In this document: positions 6,586-17,832 of the stretch, one piece after another
How the letters are laid out: each line of letters starts with the position of its first letter
Numbering within the stretch: position 1 is the stretch's first letter
From: a bacterium
GTDB taxonomy: Bacteria; Electryoneota; RPQS01; DYHQ01
Length of the DNA stretch: 64,000 bases
Direction: 5' to 3'
NCBI GenBank assembly: GCA_030622545.1
Contig: JAUXGA010000010.1
Location: 1 to 64,000 of the forward strand
Notes under the pieces: model-generated
Database searches by the model: none
What the model was told of the DNA's origin: nothing
The model's input: only the letters and a program-made list of their open reading frames with translations
Translations under genes and position numbers: made by a program

Positions 6586-9500
6586 CTATTTAATGAGTAA
6601 CATGCGACGATTCCGAACGAAAGCATCCGCCTTCATAGAAACAATGTACAGACCACTCGCGATATTTTCCGGCTGCCAGTGAAGGGTGTAGATTCCGGGC
6701 TCACGCAAGCGATCTTCCAACACCGCTACCTCCTGACCCAGAACATTGTAAATCCGCAATTGCACTCGTGTCCGACGCGCAATCGAATAACGAATGTTGG
6801 TCATGCTGTTGAATGGATTCGGCCAGTTGCTCTCAAGCTCAAACTTATACGGAAGCGCTTTCTCTTCGGCAAGCAAACCTCGAATCGAAAAAACATCATC
6901 ACTCGTATCGCCGATAGACGGATTCGCCTCCGAGATAATCATCAGCAGGCAACTGTCGGATTCCTCTCCTTCCACCGTCCACTGTTCGAGACTGTCGTTG
7001 GGCGTTGCGGCGAAAAGCGTATCGAGCCGGTACACCGGACTGCCTCGCCATAGACAAACACCGACATCTCCCTCAAAACCCACACCCGTCCAGCGCAATC
7101 GAATGTGGTCGCCGAGCGTCAACTCTTCTCCCCCGTTTGGTTCGGTGATTGCAATCTCCGGCGCAATGATATTGATAAGCGCGTCCGTCGTATCCGTGTA
7201 GCGCGGATCAGACGAACTCGTCACTCGCAAGCGTCCGAATTCTGTCGCCGGTCCGGTCACCACCCACTCGAAACTGTCTTCTTCCACCGTCATCAGCGCT
7301 TCCCATTCCTCGGCACGGTCGTCGCGAGCAACTTCCAGATTCACGCCAGTTTCCAAATGATGCCGCGTCCATAAAATCATGTGCGTCTCGCCGATGTACC
7401 AAGTTTCTCCACCAGGCGTTGTCATCGTCACCGCGGGTTCGATGAGCGTGCGCTCATCGCTCGTGTCTCCGAGTGCTGGGTTTTCTTCGGCTGTGATTCG
7501 ATAACGAACCGAATCGCTTTCCGGTCCCACGGGAATAAATTCAAAACTCGTATCTTCCACTGCTCCAAGAAACTCCCACGGACCCAAAGGAAAATGTCGA
7601 TCCATTTCGACGCGCACGACGCCTTCTCCATCTGTCCAACGCCATGCTATCCGCCGAGAAATACCGACGGTGTCCACGCCTTCTCCGACTGGTTCTGTGA
7701 TTTCGAGCACAGGTTCCAATATCACAAACGACACAGTTGACGAATCATCAATGCCCGGATTTGCAACTGACTGAACGAACAAGCGCGCGTCGGAAGTTCG
7801 CGGAGCTGTTACCTGCCATAGGATAGAATCTTCAAGAACGCTTTCCGCGAGAGTCTCGCGGCTCTCTTCTCCTCGAACAAGTTCGACTTTCACGCCGCCG
7901 GAAACGCCGCCACGCTCCCATGAAATCGTGTGCATGTCTCCGACCGTCAGCGTTTCATCCGGCGCGGGGTTCGTCAAGACCAGCGAAGGCGCAAGAATTG
8001 TCAAGGTGTTGTTCAACGTGTCGCAGGGTTCGGGCGTTCCGGAAGCTTTGACTCGCACGAGTGCTCCCGCAGCTTCAGGGCTGGTAACTGTCCAGTCAAA
8101 TTGATTTTCTGTTATCTCTGTCGCGATAGATTCCCAAACCGATTCCAGTGTTCGTTTCAGTTCAATGTTTACGGGGTCGTTGAAATCTGAACGCGAAATT
8201 TCGAAATGGAGATTCTGAGTGATATAGATAGTATCCATCGGCGGGCTTAGTTGAATTTCAAGCCCGGCGCGATAGAATTCGATATCGCCACTCAGCGTAT
8301 CGCCCGCACTCGGATAATCCAAACTAAGCACGCGAAGTCGAGCGCGAGTCGTCGTTTCTCCCTCCACAATCCATTCGAGTGAATCATTGCTCGACACGCC
8401 AATCGACTGCCACGCGCCTTCCGGATAAAAACGATTCAGAAATACTTCCACCGCGCCGCCCAACTCATGTCTTGTCCAGCGAACAGTGAGCAGTTCGCCG
8501 ATTTCTGCGCGCGTTCCGGGTTCAGGTTCCACAAGTGAAATCCGCGGCTGCACAATTCGCACATCTCGATTTGTCGTATCTCCGAGTTCGGATTTACTGA
8601 CAAGCCACAACCGAAAACGCACATGGTCATCTTCAGGAAGTTCAATTGCGATTTCAATCGAATCATTCATCGCGTCCGATTCGACGACTTCCCAATTCCC
8701 CCCCGGAAACCCTAGCATCATCTCGACGCGCGCCGCGCCATCTGCGTAGTGGCGAGTCCAGTGTAACGTATGATTTTCTCCGACATTCCAAACCGTATCG
8801 TTTGGAAGCGGTTCAAACGTAATCGTCGGCAAAATCGGCCCGATAACTTGCACACTGCAAGGTTCAATGAAGCTGCTTTCATGTTCGATTCGAATGACAG
8901 ACGTTTCCGATTCGAGCGGAGCAACGTGCCACAACAGAGAGTCAGCCAAAATTCCTTCACCTAAGACTTCCTCCGGCAAACCGTCGCGTACAAGTGTTAC
9001 ACTGACCGGTCCATCCGCCGCAAAGCGCTGCCATCGCACCCATATTTCATCGCCATCGTAGCAGAGCGTATTTGGTTCGGGCGCGAGAATCATCAGCGCT
9101 CCTTCTGTAATCGTGAAATCGCTCGGCGAAATCGCTTCGACTCCGGGATAGTTCACGGACGTAATTTTTACTCGCGCATGACGCGTCGTGTCTCCTGCAG
9201 TTTGCCAGACAAATGAATCCGCATGAGTACTCCCAAGAGTCTCCCATGCGCCGCTCGCGCCGTCACGACCGAGAAAAACATCCACGTCACCCGATACATC
9301 ATTCCGCGCCCAGCGAATCACTTTCTCCTCACCCAGCGGCCAGATTTCATCTCCGAGGGGATACACGAGTGAAAGCGTAGGATTCAAAATACAAATCGAA
9401 CCGGACGTATCTTTTAAAGTAGGATTACTGACTGCCGTAATCCGCATGCGAGCGCTACTCACTCCCGGCTCTACAACATTCCACGCTACGGAATCGCCGG

Positions 9501-12500
9501 ATACATTTCCGGAAATCAATTCCCATATGCCGCCCGGCCATTGCCGCATGAGTTCAACGTCAACACTTCCCGCATAGCCTAATCGGCTCCATCGAATCAT
9601 ACGGCTTTCTCCGACGACAAATGTATCTCCGGATTGCGGCGCTGTCAAAAACAGAGCTGGATTCAGAATATGAAACTCGTCACTCGTACCGGAAACAGTT
9701 GTATCGCTCTCCAGCTTAACGCGCACGCGTGCTTCGTTTGTTGCGTTGCCCTGAACCAGCCACGCATAGCTGTTCTGCGTTATCCCAGTGGCAATTTCTT
9801 CCCAGATATCTTCACCGTGAGAGACATCTATGGTAACTGCTCCAGATGCGAAATGCCGAGTCCAACTAATCGTATGAATCGCATTCGTGAAGCAAGTGTC
9901 ACCATTTAAAGGCGAGGTGACGACAAGTTCAGGTTGACCAATAGTGATGTCACCTTGAGTCGTGTCACCAATTTCCGTTCGCTCTTCCAAGAAAATCCGC
10001 AGGCGATTGTGAACACCGTCGGAACCGCTAACAGCCCACAGCAGACTATCCGCGAGAATGCCGCTCGCAAGACTCTCCCATGCTCCGCTCGGAAAATCTC
10101 GATTGATTTCTACTCGCACCAGCCCTGAAGCTTCAAACCGATTCCAGCGAACTGTACACTCTTTACCGATGACGAGCGTATCTCCCGGCTCAGGAGAAAT
10201 CAACAATACTTGCGGATAAACAATCGAGAAATCCGATTGCGATGAATCGCTCATCAGCCATTCGGTTGCCGATATTTTGATACGCGCATGGAAACTTGTG
10301 TCACTCGTCACTGTCCACAGATAGCTGTCGCCGGAAACACTCGCCACCAGCAGCTCCCATTCTCCCGATGGAAAAAACGTTTTCAAGAAAATATCAACCG
10401 CCCCGCCATAGTCGCGCCGCTCCCATGAAATCGATTCCTGATTTCCGATTCCCCAGATTTCTCCACCGACAGGAGACGTCAATGTCAAATTCGGAGAAAT
10501 AATCTGAAGGCTGTGAACCTGATCTTCTATTTCCGGATTCAGAATCGATTGTATTCTGAAAGCCACACCCGCGCTGGTGGGTTCATCTATTTCCCATAGA
10601 ACAGAATCCGCTTCGCTTTCCGCAATGAGTTCCCAAGTGCCAACGGGATGATTTCGATTTATTTCGACGCGAACCGTGCCGAGAGCAACCGTACGTTCCC
10701 ACTTGAGCGTACAGATTTCACCGACGATAAGCGCGCTGCCTTCCACCGGACTTATTAGACTTAATGCAGGCTCGGCCAGACGAATTGTCGCGGGAGAACT
10801 CACTTGCGTTTCTGGCCCGGAAAGCGAGCGCACAGAGAAGACTACTCCCTCTGTTTCGGGGCCGGTGACAATCCACAGAAGAGAATCCGCCCAGACTTCG
10901 TCGGCAAGGATTTCGATTTCTCCCCGCAAACCCGTTCGTTCGAGGGAAACCTCCACTGGCCCGGCGACCGCTTGCTTTGCCCAGCGAATAATCATTTCGT
11001 GACCGATGCCGTAAATTTCTTCTCCTTGCGGCGAGAGCAATGTCAGGCGAGGTTCCAGAATGGCATGATTCGCATCGCTGATAACTTCGAGCGGTACTTC
11101 GTTGTGTGATAATTTCACGCGCGCATTTCTCGTCGTATCGCCCGTCACTTCCCAGAGAAGTGAGTCGCTAAAGGAACTGCCGATATTCTCCCACGGATCG
11201 CTGGCTCCATTGCGACTGAGCAATACAGAAACTTCGCCCGGAGCATTCTCGCGCGTCCATCGGATAACCGTTTCTCCACCGAGCGGCCATTCTTCTCCAC
11301 CGACGGGCGCGTCCAGCCAGAGCGAAGGCACGGCAATGCGAACGCCTCCATCGGTGGTATCACCCCAGCTTGTATTGACTCCCGACAACACACGGAATCT
11401 CGCTGCGGACGCTTCCGGCCCGGTGATGTTCCACGTGAACGAGTTGCCGTACTGATTGAACGCGACGGGTTCCCATCCTCCGCTGGGCCACACACGCTTG
11501 AGGTACAGGTGTACTTTCCCCGGAACACCGATGCGCTCCCAAGAGAGCTCGAGTTGCGCTCCAATGGGCAATGTATCGCCAGCGGAAGGCTCGTGGAGAA
11601 TTAAGGTCGGTCGGTAAATCGAGAAATCATTATCACTGACATCTTTAAAAAGCGTATCGGATAAAAGTTTCACTCGCAAACGCGCGTTGAGTGTCGGCGG
11701 TTCATCGACGGTCCAAACAAGACTGTCATCCGAAATCGAACCGGCGATGAGTTCCCAGTCGCCATCGGGATAGTCGCGATTCAGCTCAACCGAAATTGGT
11801 CCCGGCGTATTCACGCGTTGCCAGCGAAGCACGGTTTCCTGGTCCGTAATCAACGTATCACCGCCATTCGGAGCTATTACCCAAAGTCCCGCAATGGAAA
11901 TCGAGAAATTCCCCTGTGACGTGTCGCCGATTTCGGGACGATTGACGAGATAGATGCGGATGCGGTTCGTTGTATTTTCCGGTTCGGGAACAATCCAACT
12001 GAACGCATTCGTCTCCACCGTGTCCGTCAATGTTTCCCACGCGCCGCCGGGATAATCCCGATTGACTTCGACAACGACTTGCCCGAGCGCGGCAAGGCGA
12101 TTCCACTGAATTTGATACGGATAATCTATCGAAAGAATGTTGCCGCCGTTCGGTTGAATGATATTTATCTCTGGATAGACAATCGCAAAATCGCCGGATG
12201 TATCGGCTAAAAATCCATCTTCAGAGACAATCTTCACACGCGCGGCTTGCGACGTGTTCCCTTCGAGCAGCCAATTAAAATTCTCGCCAAAAATATTATC
12301 CGCTAAGAGTTCCCACTCGCCGCCGCCGGAAATGCGTTCAAGATAAACCGCCACCGGTCCGTTATAATCCGTGCGTTCCCAGTGAGTTTCATAGCTGTAA
12401 CCAAGCCCGAAGATTTCACCGCCGATGGGCGATGTGAGCGTGAGATTCGGCCAGATTATCCGCAAGCTGTCGCTGAGCGCTTCCCCGAAGGAGTTGACAT

Positions 12501-15500
12501 CCGAACGAAGATGAAGTCGAGCTTCTTGTGCGACGGGAGCAGTTATCGCCCAGTGAAAACTGTCGATGTTCACTGCGGTTGCGAGGATTTCCCAATCACC
12601 GGAAGGCCATTCGCGATTAAGTTCCACGGTCACACCCGGAGCAAGATGAGCTCGCCGCCAGCGAATCGTTGTCTCGCGCCCCACTTCCCAGACGGTTGTC
12701 CCTGACGGTGAAAGCAGTTCAAGCTCCGGATAAACGATGGCGTGATTCGCGTCACTCGTATCTCCCACCCAAGGTAGCGCCTCTGAAATCACTCGGAAGC
12801 GCGCGTTGTCCGTTGCCGGTTCACTGATGCTCCAGACGAGACTTTCGGCTTCCGTGACGACGAGCGTGCTCCAGTTTTCCGACGGATAGTCGCGACAAAT
12901 CTCGACGCGCACGCTTCCCGGTACGGCATCCGTTCGCCCCCACGCGAGCAGACATTCATTCCCGATGCCGAGCGTATCTCCGGACGGAGGTGTTGTCAGT
13001 TCCAACTCTGCATCGAGCATCGAAAACGGAGCCGCCGAAACATCAAAGACATCAGGATTCGCCGATGATTCCACCTTGATTCGGCAGTTGACCGATTCGG
13101 GTCCCGGCACAATCCATACGAGCGAATCAACTTTGAGATTCGACGCAATCGTTTCCCAGTCCGGGGCAGGACCCGCGCGATCAATCAGTACATTGACGGA
13201 ATCGATCTCCCGACGCTGCCACCGGATGACGACCGTATCATGAATCGCCAAGATTTCTCCGCCTATGGGATAATGGAGAATCACTCCGGGATTGATAATC
13301 GAGAAGTTGCCGTCTGACGTATCCGCGACAGTTTCGTCCGCACTGAGAAAAGCGCGCACACGCGCTTGTTCCGTCCTTGGCTCGGTTACGACAATCGAAA
13401 AGCTGTCGCCTGTCGCTGTTGTCGTCAGGCTCTCCCATAAACCGGAAGGATAGTTTCTATCCAATTCAACGGTCACCGCTCCGTCGGCATAAGTGCGAAT
13501 CCACCGAACCGTATGTGTTGAGTCCACGACCCAAAATTCTGATTCAAGCGGTGAAGAAATTGTCAATGTTGGTGTTGCAATGATGAAATTGGAATCGGAC
13601 GTATCTCCCACGCTTGGATTGGAATTCAAAATAATTCGCACACGATTGTCGCTACCCGTCGGTCCGGTTACCGTGTATGTCATCATGTTATCTGCTTCGC
13701 CGCTTGAGAGCGTTTCCCATGCGCCGCCGGGGAAATCGCGGCAGAGTTGTACCATGACATTGCCGGCTGCCGCCCGGCGAGACCACGTAATCGATTCGTT
13801 TGCTCCCGTGAGCCAGACTTCACCACCACCCGGCGAGATTAGAGAGAGCGTTGGAATCACAATAGAAATTTCACCATCGCAAGTATCGCCAATCGACGGA
13901 TCGCTCGTCAGGAAAACGCGCATGCGAGCCTGCTCCGTTTCCGGAGTCGCCACCATCCAATCGAATGAATTTCCCGAAGCGGTTGTCGTGAGGGTTTCCC
14001 AGCCGCCGGAAGGAAAACTTCGATTCAACTGAACCGTCGCGTTGCCCGTGGCATAGCTGCGAGTCCACTGCACCGTCATCGAAGAACCGACCGCCAACGT
14101 ATCGCCTGCGCAGGGATTCGTCACGGTAATGCTCGGAATCATCATCGTGAAATTCGATGCGGAAACGTCGGAGACAGTCGGAGACGCGGTCAAATAAATT
14201 TTAATGCGAGCCAGATTCGTCGCGGCGCCAGCGACCGTATAAGAAAAACTGTTGCCGCCGACTGTCGTGGTTAATGTTTCCCAGGCGCCCGAAGGATAGT
14301 CGCGATTCAAAGCCACTGTCACATAGCCCGGAGCGTTGTCGCGCGTCCATGTAATGACTTCGACATCTCCTTCCACCCAAACTTCACCGCCGTTGGGCGA
14401 TGTCAGGTCGAGACTATGCGTGATTTCATTGATGGAGAAGTTTGCATTCGATATATCTTCCAGCGCGCCTTGAGCTGCGGACACGACTTTGATTCGCGCC
14501 GTTGATGTCACCGGTCCGGAGACAGTCCATTCAAAGGTCTGACTGGTGTTGCCCACGCAAATCAGTTCCCAGTCACCCATAGGATAAGACCGATTGACAT
14601 AAAGATTGAAACCGCCGAAAATATTCGCATACTGCCACTGTATCGTTTGCGCCGTTCCCGGCGGCCAGAGTTCTCCTCCATTCGGCGTGAGCAATGTCAA
14701 CGACGGCGAAAGAACCGTGAAATCTGAATTCGAAATATCCGAAACTTCCGGATACGTTGTGCTGGTCACGCGAACACGCGCATGTGAAGAACCGGGGCCA
14801 TTCACCGTTCGTACGAGACTGTCCGCACTGACACTACTGCCCAGCTCTTCCCACGAACCACTCGGATAATTCCGATTCAGTTCAACTTTCACCGGTGTCG
14901 TTAAATTTTGGCGTGTCCAGCGTATCGTTCGCATCTCGCCCGGCATCCAAACATCTCCACCATTCGGACTCGTAATGGTTACACCGGGAGCCGAAATTGT
15001 AAAAGAAGCATCTGAGGTGTCGCCGATGTTGGGATAGATTGAGAACTTGGCACGCACGCGCGCATTCGACGTTGCGGGAGACGTCACATCCCAGTCATAG
15101 GAAAGAGATGTCGTTGCCGTAATCCATTCCCAATCACCCGTGGGATAATTCCTGTTTATCTCAATTGCGACATAGGGACTCGTTCCCACACGCGACCATG
15201 AAATGGTTTTCGTCGTACTGTAAACCCAATCTTCCCCTCCGTTCGGGGAAAGAATTTCTATGTGCTGCTCCACGATAGAGAAATTCGCATTCGATTCGTC
15301 GTCGATAGAAGGATTGGAAAGAGACGTGATGCGTATCCGGGCGCTCGACGTCGTCGGGCCGGTCACAACCCAGTTTGCACTGCCATCGTTCGACGTTGAC
15401 GAGAAGAGAGTTTCCCAACCACCGCTCGGATAATTCCGATTCACTTCGATACTGACATTACCCGACAGTCCTCCGGTGCTCCACGTAATCTCAGACGTAC

Positions 15501-17832
15501 CGCCTTCTCCCCATTCTTCGCCGCCGTTGGGGGACGTCACCGTAAGACTTGGAGTTCCGATAGAAACTTCCCACATGCCGCGCCCATGTGTCGCGGCGCG
15601 AAGTGTACCCGCTGTCGGATGGAGAGCTAAATCATCCACGACAACATTGGGAAGTCCTGTCGAAAAACTCGCCCAGCTCGAGCCGCCGTTTGTCGAACGA
15701 TAAACCCCTAAGTCTGTGCCCGCGTAGAGCATGCTGGGATCCGCGCCATCGATGACGATATCGTTTACCGGTTGATCCGGAAGTCCGGTGCTAAGATTGC
15801 TCCAACTGCTTCCCCCATTCGTACTCTTATATACATGACCGCTGCCGTAACCCGAAACTGTTGCGTAAACCGTATTCGCATCTGACGGATGCACGGCAAC
15901 GCGAGTCACATAGCGCGACGGCAGTCCTGAATAAGCGCTGCTCCAATTCATACCGCCGTTGGTCGTCTTATAGACTCGGCCTCCACCCTCGCATCCGGCA
16001 TAAATCGTATTGGTCGCGGATGGAGCGACAGCCAGCGTGCTGATATAATATGATGTGAGATCCGATGAAATAGCGCTCCAATTGGAACCGCCGTTGGTCG
16101 TCTTATAGACTTTGCGCGTGGCGGTATAGAGCACTTGAGGGTTCGTCGGCTCCATCACAACCGGCGTCACCCACGCACCATACCCTGAAATCCCGGTTTG
16201 AATCGAATACCATGATACACCGCCGTTCGTGCTCTTGACATGCGAGCCCATCTGTGTTTCAGCATAGACGATATTCGGATTCGTGTAGTCAACAACGCAG
16301 TACCCGCCGTCCCCGCCGTAAACTTCCGACCACGATGTCGAACCCGTGTATTTATTCGTGCCGTTATCCTGAGTGCCGCCGAAACATTCCGATGGAGCTA
16401 AAAGCGAGTTCCCCATCGCGTAAAACTGGAACGTTGCAAGTCCGTTGTTAAGTCCCGTCCAGCTTGTCCCGCCATTCGTCGAGCGAAAGAGACCGCCGTC
16501 TGTCCCGGCGTAAACCGTGTTTGGATTGGAAGGATGAAATGCAAGAGCGTGATGATCCGCATGCGCGTACTGGCTGTGACCGGGAGAATAATACCAATAC
16601 GTCAGTTGCGTCCACGACGAACCGCCGTTCGATGATTTGTAGAGGTCAATTCCCGACGCGTAAATCGTGTTGGGGTCGGTGGGATGCACCGCGAGTACAT
16701 TGTTGTACCATCCTTGACCGCCGTAAAAATTCGGCGTGCTTGCCCGCAGACTCCACGAAGCTCCGGCATCGGTTGTGCGATAAACTCCTAAGAGTCCCGC
16801 GCCGCCCGAAAGCGTCTTCGATATGCCGACATAAACGGTTGTGGGAGACGACGGTGAAATCGCCAGCGCCTGCCGCCCCTGTGTACTGGATGACGGCAGA
16901 CCGTTCGACAGTTTTGTCCAGCTCGTGCCGCCGTTGGTGGATTTATATACGCCGTTGCTGCTGCTCCCCCATGGATAACCGGCCACGCAGTAAAGCACCT
17001 GACTGGAATCGGGATGCATCACAAGGTCTTTGATGTCATAGCCGGTCAGGTAATTGCCCCACGTCGTGCCGCCGTTCGTGCTCTTATAAATTCCCCCATA
17101 CGAACCATAGCGATTCATCGCCGCATAGATAATATTCGGATTCGTCGGATCAATGACGAGCGTATTCACAGCGCGGTATTGACTCTGAGACCAGCTTAAG
17201 CCCGTCGTATTCCACGTCGCGCCCGCATCGGTGGATTTCAGAACTCCCGCTCCGTAAACCGCGTCCCAATTAAACGAGCCTTCACCGGTACCGATGTACA
17301 CGATGTTCGAGTTCGTCGGGTCAATCGCGACCGCTCCCACAGCGAGCGTTGGAAGGTTGTCATCGAGCGCAATCCAATTTGCTCCGCCGTTGGTTGTTTT
17401 CCAGATGCCGCCGGACGCGGAACCCACGTAAATCGTATTCGGGCTGCTGGACACGATAGCGACATCCAGAAGACGCCCGGCCATATTCAAAGGGCCGATT
17501 TCCTGCCACGTAGGATCGTCCAGCGTGTTGCGATTCTTCTCGGACTGGATTTTAGCTTGGAATTCCTGCCAGCGAAGCCCCGCGGGGATTTCACCTGTCG
17601 GATAAGCGCGCTGACCCCAGAACCAGTTGAAGCGTTTATAGGGCTTCCAGCCCATCCCTTTGCCGGGCGATTCATCGGTGTAAATCGTGCGATAAAGGGA
17701 ATCGACATCCTGATAGGTCACAGGAGAAAAAGGTGCAGCCGCTTGCGCCCTTGCGCAGAACACCGCAAGGCAAAACGCAAGACATATGAAAGATAAAATG
17801 GAACGTGATGCGAGTAGTCGTAAGATTTTCAT
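6586..17832 (-). CDS. Giant secreted Asp-box propeller / Ig-like repeat protein with type IX sorting domain
   Basis: About 3748 aa from the ATG at 17832, preferred to the upstream codon at 17868 because GAGGG precedes it by about 11 bases and a signal peptide begins there (MKILRLLAS, then a hydrophobic core ending ARAQA). Residues about 90-770 hold 12 Asp-box motifs (S/T-x-N/D-GG/AG-x-x-W), as in sortilin, BNR or YCF48-like beta propellers. Then come 31 tandem Ig-like repeats of about 93 aa; most begin with a variant of SPNGGE-W and contain NRDYPSGAWE. The last 90 residues (NWPNPFN, then VYNVLGQEVA-type and LLIK ending) are a Por/type IX C-terminal sorting domain. It is probably exported and surface-attached or released, acting as an adhesin or glycan binder; the exact ligand is unknown. 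Confidence 0.9.
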   Translation of the reverse strand: MKILRLLASRSILSFICLAFCLAVFCARAQAAAPFSPVTYQDVDSLYRTIYTDESPGKGMGWKPYKRFNWFWGQRAYPTGEIPAGLRWQEFQAKIQSEKNRNTLDDPTWQEIGPLNMAGRLLDVAIVSSSPNTIYVGSASGGIWKTTNGGANWIALDDNLPTLAVGAVAIDPTNSNIVYIGTGEGSFNWDAVYGAGVLKSTDAGATWNTTGLSWSQSQYRAVNTLVIDPTNPNIIYAAMNRYGSYGGIYKSTNGGTTWGNYLTGYDIKDLVMHPDSSQVLYCVAGYPWGSSSNGVYKSTNGGTSWTKLSNGLPSSSTQGRQALAISPSSPTTVYVGISKTLSGGAGLLGVYRTTDAGASWSLRASTPNFYGGQGWYNNVLAVHPTDPNTIYASGIDLYKSSNGGSSWTQLTYWYYSPGHSQYAHADHHALAFHPSNPNTVYAGTDGGLFRSTNGGTSWTGLNNGLATFQFYAMGNSLLAPSECFGGTQDNGTNKYTGSTSWSEVYGGDGGYCVVDYTNPNIVYAETQMGSHVKSTNGGVSWYSIQTGISGYGAWVTPVVMEPTNPQVLYTATRKVYKTTNGGSNWSAISSDLTSYYISTLAVAPSATNTIYAGCEGGGRVYKTTNGGMNWSSAYSGLPSRYVTRVAVHPSDANTVYATVSGYGSGHVYKSTNGGSSWSNLSTGLPDQPVNDIVIDGADPSMLYAGTDLGVYRSTNGGSSWASFSTGLPNVVVDDLALHPTAGTLRAATHGRGMWEVSIGTPSLTVTSPNGGEEWGEGGTSEITWSTGGLSGNVSIEVNRNYPSGGWETLFSSTSNDGSANWVVTGPTTSSARIRITSLSNPSIDDESNANFSIVEQHIEILSPNGGEDWVYSTTKTISWSRVGTSPYVAIEINRNYPTGDWEWITATTSLSYDWDVTSPATSNARVRAKFSIYPNIGDTSDASFTISAPGVTITSPNGGDVWMPGEMRTIRWTRQNLTTPVKVELNRNYPSGSWEELGSSVSADSLVRTVNGPGSSHARVRVTSTTYPEVSDISNSDFTVLSPSLTLLTPNGGELWPPGTAQTIQWQYANIFGGFNLYVNRSYPMGDWELICVGNTSQTFEWTVSGPVTSTARIKVVSAAQGALEDISNANFSINEITHSLDLTSPNGGEVWVEGDVEVITWTRDNAPGYVTVALNRDYPSGAWETLTTTVGGNSFSYTVAGAATNLARIKIYLTASPTVSDVSASNFTMMIPSITVTNPCAGDTLAVGSSMTVQWTRSYATGNATVQLNRSFPSGGWETLTTTASGNSFDWMVATPETEQARMRVFLTSDPSIGDTCDGEISIVIPTLSLISPGGGEVWLTGANESITWSRRAAAGNVMVQLCRDFPGGAWETLSSGEADNMMTYTVTGPTGSDNRVRIILNSNPSVGDTSDSNFIIATPTLTISSPLESEFWVVDSTHTVRWIRTYADGAVTVELDRNYPSGLWESLTTTATGDSFSIVVTEPRTEQARVRAFLSADETVADTSDGNFSIINPGVILHYPIGGEILAIHDTVVIRWQRREIDSVNVLIDRAGPAPDWETIASNLKVDSLVWIVPGPESVNCRIKVESSANPDVFDVSAAPFSMLDAELELTTPPSGDTLGIGNECLLAWGRTDAVPGSVRVEICRDYPSENWSTLVVTEAESLVWSISEPATDNARFRVISEALPWVGDTSDANHAIVYPELELLSPSGTTVWEVGRETTIRWRRAHLAPGVTVELNREWPSGDWEILATAVNIDSFHWAITAPVAQEARLHLRSDVNSFGEALSDSLRIIWPNLTLTSPIGGEIFGLGYSYETHWERTDYNGPVAVYLERISGGGEWELLADNIFGENFNWLLEGNTSQAARVKIVSEDGFLADTSGDFAIVYPEINIIQPNGGNILSIDYPYQIQWNRLAALGQVVVEVNRDYPGGAWETLTDTVETNAFSWIVPEPENTTNRIRIYLVNRPEIGDTSQGNFSISIAGLWVIAPNGGDTLITDQETVLRWQRVNTPGPISVELNRDYPDGDWELIAGSISDDSLVWTVDEPPTLNARLRVKLLSDTLFKDVSDNDFSIYRPTLILHEPSAGDTLPIGAQLELSWERIGVPGKVHLYLKRVWPSGGWEPVAFNQYGNSFTWNITGPEASAARFRVLSGVNTSWGDTTDGGVRIAVPSLWLDAPVGGEEWPLGGETVIRWTRENAPGEVSVLLSRNGASDPWENIGSSFSDSLLWEVTGDTTRNARVKLSHNEVPLEVISDANHAILEPRLTLLSPQGEEIYGIGHEMIIRWAKQAVAGPVEVSLERTGLRGEIEILADEVWADSLLWIVTGPETEGVVFSVRSLSGPETQVSSPATIRLAEPALSLISPVEGSALIVGEICTLKWERTVALGTVRVEINRNHPVGTWELIAESEADSVLWEIDEPTSAGVAFRIQSILNPEIEDQVHSLQIISPNLTLTSPVGGEIWGIGNQESISWERRDYGGAVDIFLKTFFPSGEWELLVASVSGDSYLWTVTSDTSFHARIKISATEWLMSDSSQSDFSIVYPQVLLISPEPGDTLVIGKECTVRWNRFEASGLVRVEINRDFPSGAWESLASGILADSLLWAVSGSDGVHNRLRIFLEERTEIGDTTQGDITIGQPELVVTSPLNGDTCFTNAIHTISWTRHFASGAVTIDVSHGEDIWEEIATGITQNSYAWLVQGNATNEARVRVKLESDTTVSGTSDEFHILNPALFLTAPQSGDTFVVGESRMIRWSRLGYAGSVDVELMRQWPGGIWELISGNVSGDSVAWNVVEPGVSSARMRITAVSNPTLKDTSGSICILNPTLSLVYPLGDEIWPLGEEKVIRWARNDVSGDVDVFLGRDGASGAWETLGSTHADSFVWQTAGDTTRHARVKITSVNYPGVEAISPSDFTITEGALMILAPEPNTLCYDGDEIWVRWQRFAADGPVSVTLVRDGLPEEVLGEGILADSLLWHVAPLESETSVIRIEHESSFIEPCSVQVIGPILPTITFEPLPNDTVWNVGENHTLHWTRHYADGAARVEMMLGFPGGNWEVVESDAMNDSIEIAIELPEDDHVRFRLWLVSKSELGDTTNRDVRIVQPRISLVEPEPGTRAEIGELLTVRWTRHELGGAVEVFLNRFYPEGAWQSIGVSSNDSLEWIVEGETTTRARLRVLSLDYPSAGDTLSGDIEFYRAGLEIQLSPPMDTIYITQNLHFEISRSDFNDPVNIELKRTLESVWESIATEITENQFDWTVTSPEAAGALVRVKASGTPEPCDTLNNTLTILAPSLVLTNPAPDETLTVGDMHTISWERGGVSGGVKVELVRGEESRETLAESVLEDSILWQVTAPRTSDARLFVQSVANPGIDDSSTVSFVILEPVLEITEPVGEGVDTVGISRRIAWRWTDGEGVVRVEMDRHFPLGPWEFLGAVEDTSFEFIPVGPESDSVRYRITAEENPALGDTSDERTLIEPAVTMTTPGGETWYIGETHMILWTRHHLETGVNLEVARDDRAEEWEALMTVEEDSFEWVVTGPATEFGRLRVTSSSDPRYTDTTDALINIIAPEIAITEPNGGEELTLGDHIRLRWTGVGFEGDVGVCLWRGSPVYRLDTLFAATPNDSLEQWTVEGEESDSCLLMIISEANPSIGDTSDDVFSIRGLLAEEKALPYKFELESNWPNPFNSMTNIRYSIARRTRVQLRIYNVLGQEVAVLEDRLREPGIYTLHWQPENIASGLYIVSMKADAFVRNRRMLLIK
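6880..15556 (-). repeat. 31 tandem coding repeats of about 280 bp
   Basis: Counting from the first TSPNGGEEW unit near 15556 to the last TEPNGGEEL unit near 6880 gives 31 Ig-like units averaging 280 bases. Units nearest the propeller keep the SPNGG and NRxYPSGxWE motifs well, while units toward the C-terminus have drifted (for example EPEPGT and LSPPMD openings). The array therefore appears older at one end or refreshed by recombination at the other. Confidence 0.85.

Noticed and set aside
6679-17199. Many long open frames on the plus strand opposite the giant gene (up to 189 codons at 16464-17033)
   Set aside because: They are shadows of a repetitive coding strand: no ribosome sites, no family resemblance, and low-complexity Ser/Arg composition.
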